A DNA stretch of 6,880 bases from Rhizobacter sp. (GTDB lineage: Bacteria > Pseudomonadota > Gammaproteobacteria > Burkholderiales > Burkholderiaceae), in NCBI GenBank assembly GCA_014379885.1, contig JACMKW010000029.1, forward strand, positions 1 through 6,880, written 5' to 3'. Shown piece after piece: positions 5,153 to 6,880 of the stretch. A program made the position numbers and the translations under genes. Numbering within the stretch: position 1 is the stretch's first letter; each line of letters starts with the position of its first letter. Below the pieces are notes generated by a model, which was not told the DNA's origin, ran no database searches, and was given only the letters and a program-made list of their open reading frames with translations.

Positions 5153-6655
5153 ATGGTTGAAAACACACCCCTCGTGATTCGCGGTGGCCGCCTGCTCGAC
5201 GCCGCCGGGCGCCGCGCGCCACACACTGATCTGCTGGTCATTGATGGCTTCATCGCACACCTGGCCGAGCCCGGCCAGCCGGCACCCGCCCATGCGCGGG
5301 TGTTTGATGCCAGCGGGCTGTTGATGCACGCCGGGCTGATCAACGGCCACACGCACGGCAGCACCAATCTGGCCAAGGCCACGCACGACCGTTGGTCACT
5401 GGAGCTGCTGCTCAATGGTGCGCCCGGCTGGGCCGCCAACCAGACGCTCGCACACAAGGCACTCAATACCACGATCGGCGCCGTGGAGATGCTGCAAAAA
5501 GGCTGCACCACCTGCTACGACCTGACCTTCGGATTCCCGCTCGTGACGGTGGATGAGCTCATCGCCATCGGCAAGGCATATTCAGACGCCGGCATGCGCG
5601 CGGTGGTGGCGCCGATGCTGCAAGACATCTCGTTCTACAAGGCCATCCCCGGCCTGTACGAAGCACTGCCCGAGCCCTTGAAGAAGCAGCTCGATGCCGA
5701 GGATGGCGACACCGCCTTCATCCTCCGCCAGATGGAAGAAGCCCTGCAACGCTGGCCGCACGACAAGGCGCAGGTGCGGCTGGGCATTGCACCCACCATC
5801 CCGCTGCACTGCTCTGACGAGTTGGCACGCGGCTGCGCCCAGCTCGCGGCCAAGTACGGCGCGCCGCTGCAGTCGCACGTGGCCGAATCAAAGGTGCAGG
5901 CCGTGGCGGCACTGCAGCGCTGGGGCCACTCGCTCACCGCACATTTTGAGCAACTGGGCATGCTCGGCCCGAACTTCACCGTGGCCCACGGCGTGTGGCT
6001 CGACGACGACGACATGCGCCGGCTGGCCGCACACGGCGCTTCCGTGTCGCACAACCCCGGCAGCAACATGCGCCTGGGCGCCGGCATTGCCGATTCGCGC
6101 CGCATGCTGGAGCTGGGCGTCAACCTCGCCATCGGCACCGACGGCGCGCTGTGCGCCGACAACCAGAACATGTACGAGGCGATGCGCTACGCCTCGATGG
6201 TGTCGAACGTGCGCGGGCCCGATTTCAACAAGTGGCTCACCGCACCCGAAGTCTTCAGCGCCGCCACGGCCGGCGGCGCGCGTGCCACCGGCTTCGACAA
6301 AGCCGGCACGCTGGCCGTGGGCCATCTGGCCGACATCGTCTTTCTCGACCTGAACGCCATCAACTGGATCCCGCTCAACGACCCGGCCAACCAGGTGGTG
6401 CTGACGGAAGACGCCACCAGCGTGCGCCACGTGATGGTGGGCGGTCGGTGGGTGGTGCAAGACGGCCGCCACCTCGGCAGCGACCTCTCCCAACTGGCCC
6501 AGCAGGCCCAGGCTGCCACGGCGCAGCTCAGTGTGGCCAATGCGCAGGGCACCTACCTGGCCGATGCGCTTGAGCAGGCGGTGGGCAGCTTCTGCATCGG
6601 CCTGTGCCGCAGCCCCTTCCACCTGCACCGTTACGGCGGCGCGCCGGGGCTCTGA
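5153..6655 (+). CDS. Metal-dependent amidohydrolase (AtzA/TrzN/cytosine deaminase-like group)
   Basis: A 500-residue cytoplasmic enzyme of the amidohydrolase superfamily, COG0402-type. An N-terminal beta-sandwich strand (LVIRGGRLLDAAG) leads to the metal motif GLINGHTHG (His66, His68). Then follow QSHVAESK with His242 and catalytic Glu245, VAHGVW with His279, the SHNPGSNMRLGAG loop (299-311), and AIGTDGALCADNQNMYEAMR with Asp330. HxH, HxxE, His, Asp without a carboxylated Lys indicates a mononuclear metal site, as in the deaminases and chlorohydrolases of this group. The sandwich resumes at the C-terminus (KAGTLAVGHLADIVFLDL, VRHVMVGGRWVVQDG). It probably hydrolyses an amino or other leaving group from a heterocycle or amidine; the substrate cannot be named from sequence. 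The ribosome site is poor (CGAGAA, about 7 bases away). Nothing ties it to the phosphonate genes; it may form a unit with the downstream Tat-signal gene. Confidence 0.9.
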   Translation: MVENTPLVIRGGRLLDAAGRRAPHTDLLVIDGFIAHLAEPGQPAPAHARVFDASGLLMHAGLINGHTHGSTNLAKATHDRWSLELLLNGAPGWAANQTLAHKALNTTIGAVEMLQKGCTTCYDLTFGFPLVTVDELIAIGKAYSDAGMRAVVAPMLQDISFYKAIPGLYEALPEPLKKQLDAEDGDTAFILRQMEEALQRWPHDKAQVRLGIAPTIPLHCSDELARGCAQLAAKYGAPLQSHVAESKVQAVAALQRWGHSLTAHFEQLGMLGPNFTVAHGVWLDDDDMRRLAAHGASVSHNPGSNMRLGAGIADSRRMLELGVNLAIGTDGALCADNQNMYEAMRYASMVSNVRGPDFNKWLTAPEVFSAATAGGARATGFDKAGTLAVGHLADIVFLDLNAINWIPLNDPANQVVLTEDATSVRHVMVGGRWVVQDGRHLGSDLSQLAQQAQAATAQLSVANAQGTYLADALEQAVGSFCIGLCRSPFHLHRYGGAPGL

Positions 6656-6698
6656 CGCTGCGGCTTGGTGCGCGCAGATTGGCACGGTTGATGCGTTG

Positions 6699-6726
6699 TT
6701 GACAGTGCATGCACAAACTGTATGCA
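6699..6726 (+). promoter_or_regulatory. Candidate sigma70 promoter upstream of the Tat-signal gene
   Basis: A perfect -35 hexamer, TTGACA, at 6699-6704 is followed after 16 bases by TATGCA at 6721-6726, a modest -10. Transcription would start near 6733, giving a leader of about 60 nt before the ATG at 6795. It lies 43 bp past the amidohydrolase stop, so the next gene may have its own transcript as well as read-through. Confidence 0.5.
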
Positions 6727-6728
6727 CA
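6705..6728. promoter_or_regulatory. Operator-like repeats inside the candidate promoter spacer
   Basis: GCATGCACA (6707-6715) and GTATGCACA (6720-6728) are direct copies with one mismatch, 13 bp apart. The first lies within a perfect 10-bp palindrome, GTGCATGCAC (6705-6714), and GTGCAT / ATGCAC also form an inverted pair. The block fills the -35/-10 spacer and the -10 itself, where a repressor would act. No regulator family is assigned. Confidence 0.45.
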
Positions 6729-6741
6729 TTTCGGCCACGCA

Positions 6742-6783
6742 TGACCCACCCGCCACGAACCACCCGCCATGACCCACCCGCCA
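6742..6783 (+). repeat. 14-bp tandem repeat, three copies, in the 5' leader
   Basis: TGACCCACCCGCCA at 6742-6755 and 6770-6783 are identical; the middle unit, CGAACCACCCGCCA (6756-6769), differs at two positions. The array ends on the ribosome binding site of the next gene. It brings two extra ATG triplets (6741, 6769) into the leader; the one at 6741 is in frame with the gene. Confidence 0.85.
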
Positions 6784-6794
6784 GGAGCGCCCTC

Positions 6795-6880
6795 ATGACC
6801 GACCCCGTTTCCTCTTCCCCCAACCGCCGCTTGTTTCTCAAAACCGGCGTGGCCCTCGGCGCCAGCGTCGGCGTCGGCTC
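6795..6880 (+). CDS. Twin-arginine signal protein, 5' end only
   Basis: The first 28 codons of a gene running off the window. A strong ribosome site (AGGAG, 6783-6787) stands 7 bases before the ATG. The N-terminus MTDPVSSSP is followed by NRRLFLKTG, a clear twin-arginine motif (RRxFLK), and then the weakly hydrophobic, Gly/Ala-rich h-region VALGASVGVGS. The protein should therefore be exported folded by the Tat system, often with a metal or organic cofactor. Too little is present to name the family; candidates include molybdenum hydroxylase or other redox subunits, but this is guesswork. An in-frame ATG at 6741 would add 18 Pro/Arg-rich residues coded by the tandem repeat and has no good ribosome site. 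The same strand and the 139-bp gap allow cotranscription with the amidohydrolase. Confidence 0.8.
   Translation, partial: MTDPVSSSPNRRLFLKTGVALGASVGVG

Noticed and set aside
4900..5511. - strand open frame (203 codons) overlapping DUF454 and the amidohydrolase start
   Set aside because: Does not resemble any family and conflicts with two recognised genes.
5888..6841. - strand open frame (317 codons) opposite the amidohydrolase
   Set aside because: Val/His/Ala-rich antisense translation without motifs; the amidohydrolase motifs are all on the + strand.

Overview
The window looks like chromosomal DNA of a high-G+C betaproteobacterium, most likely of the order Burkholderiales. This is inferred from codon choice, the GC-rich shadow frames, and the style of the PhnD, PhnE and HD-oxygenase proteins; no rRNA or other marker fixes the taxon. 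No tRNA, rRNA, CRISPR array, transposase or phage gene was recognised.

Left part (1-2827, + strand): the end of a phosphonate uptake and cleavage operon. It holds the 3' end of phnC (ABC ATPase), then phnD (periplasmic phosphonate-binding protein), phnE (permease) and a PhnZ/TmpB-type HD-domain mixed-valent di-iron oxygenase. phnD, phnE and the oxygenase gene are packed with gaps of 15 and 1 nt. phnC and phnD are separated by 138 bp holding a large REP-like inverted repeat. The likely logic is that PhnCDE imports an organophosphonate, an Fe(II)/2-oxoglutarate hydroxylase encoded outside the window hydroxylates it, and the HD oxygenase cleaves the C-P bond to release phosphate.

Middle part (2828-5120): about 650 bp of mostly non-coding sequence with hairpins, a possible 40-residue His-rich membrane microprotein and a DUF3606 protein. 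Then come a six-TM GGEEF diguanylate cyclase and a DUF454/YbaN inner-membrane protein. All these genes are on the - strand, convergent with the phn operon.

Right part (5153-6880, + strand): a complete metal-dependent amidohydrolase of the AtzA/TrzN/cytosine-deaminase-like group starts 32 bp from the divergent DUF454 gene. After it comes an intergenic region with a candidate promoter, an operator-like direct repeat and a 14-bp x 3 tandem repeat. The window ends in the first 28 codons of a protein with a twin-arginine signal.

I did not find a clearly new system. The most worthwhile leads are the phn oxygenase module with its altered lid loop, the paired REP-like elements around phnD-phnE-phnZ, the microprotein, and the control region at the right edge.
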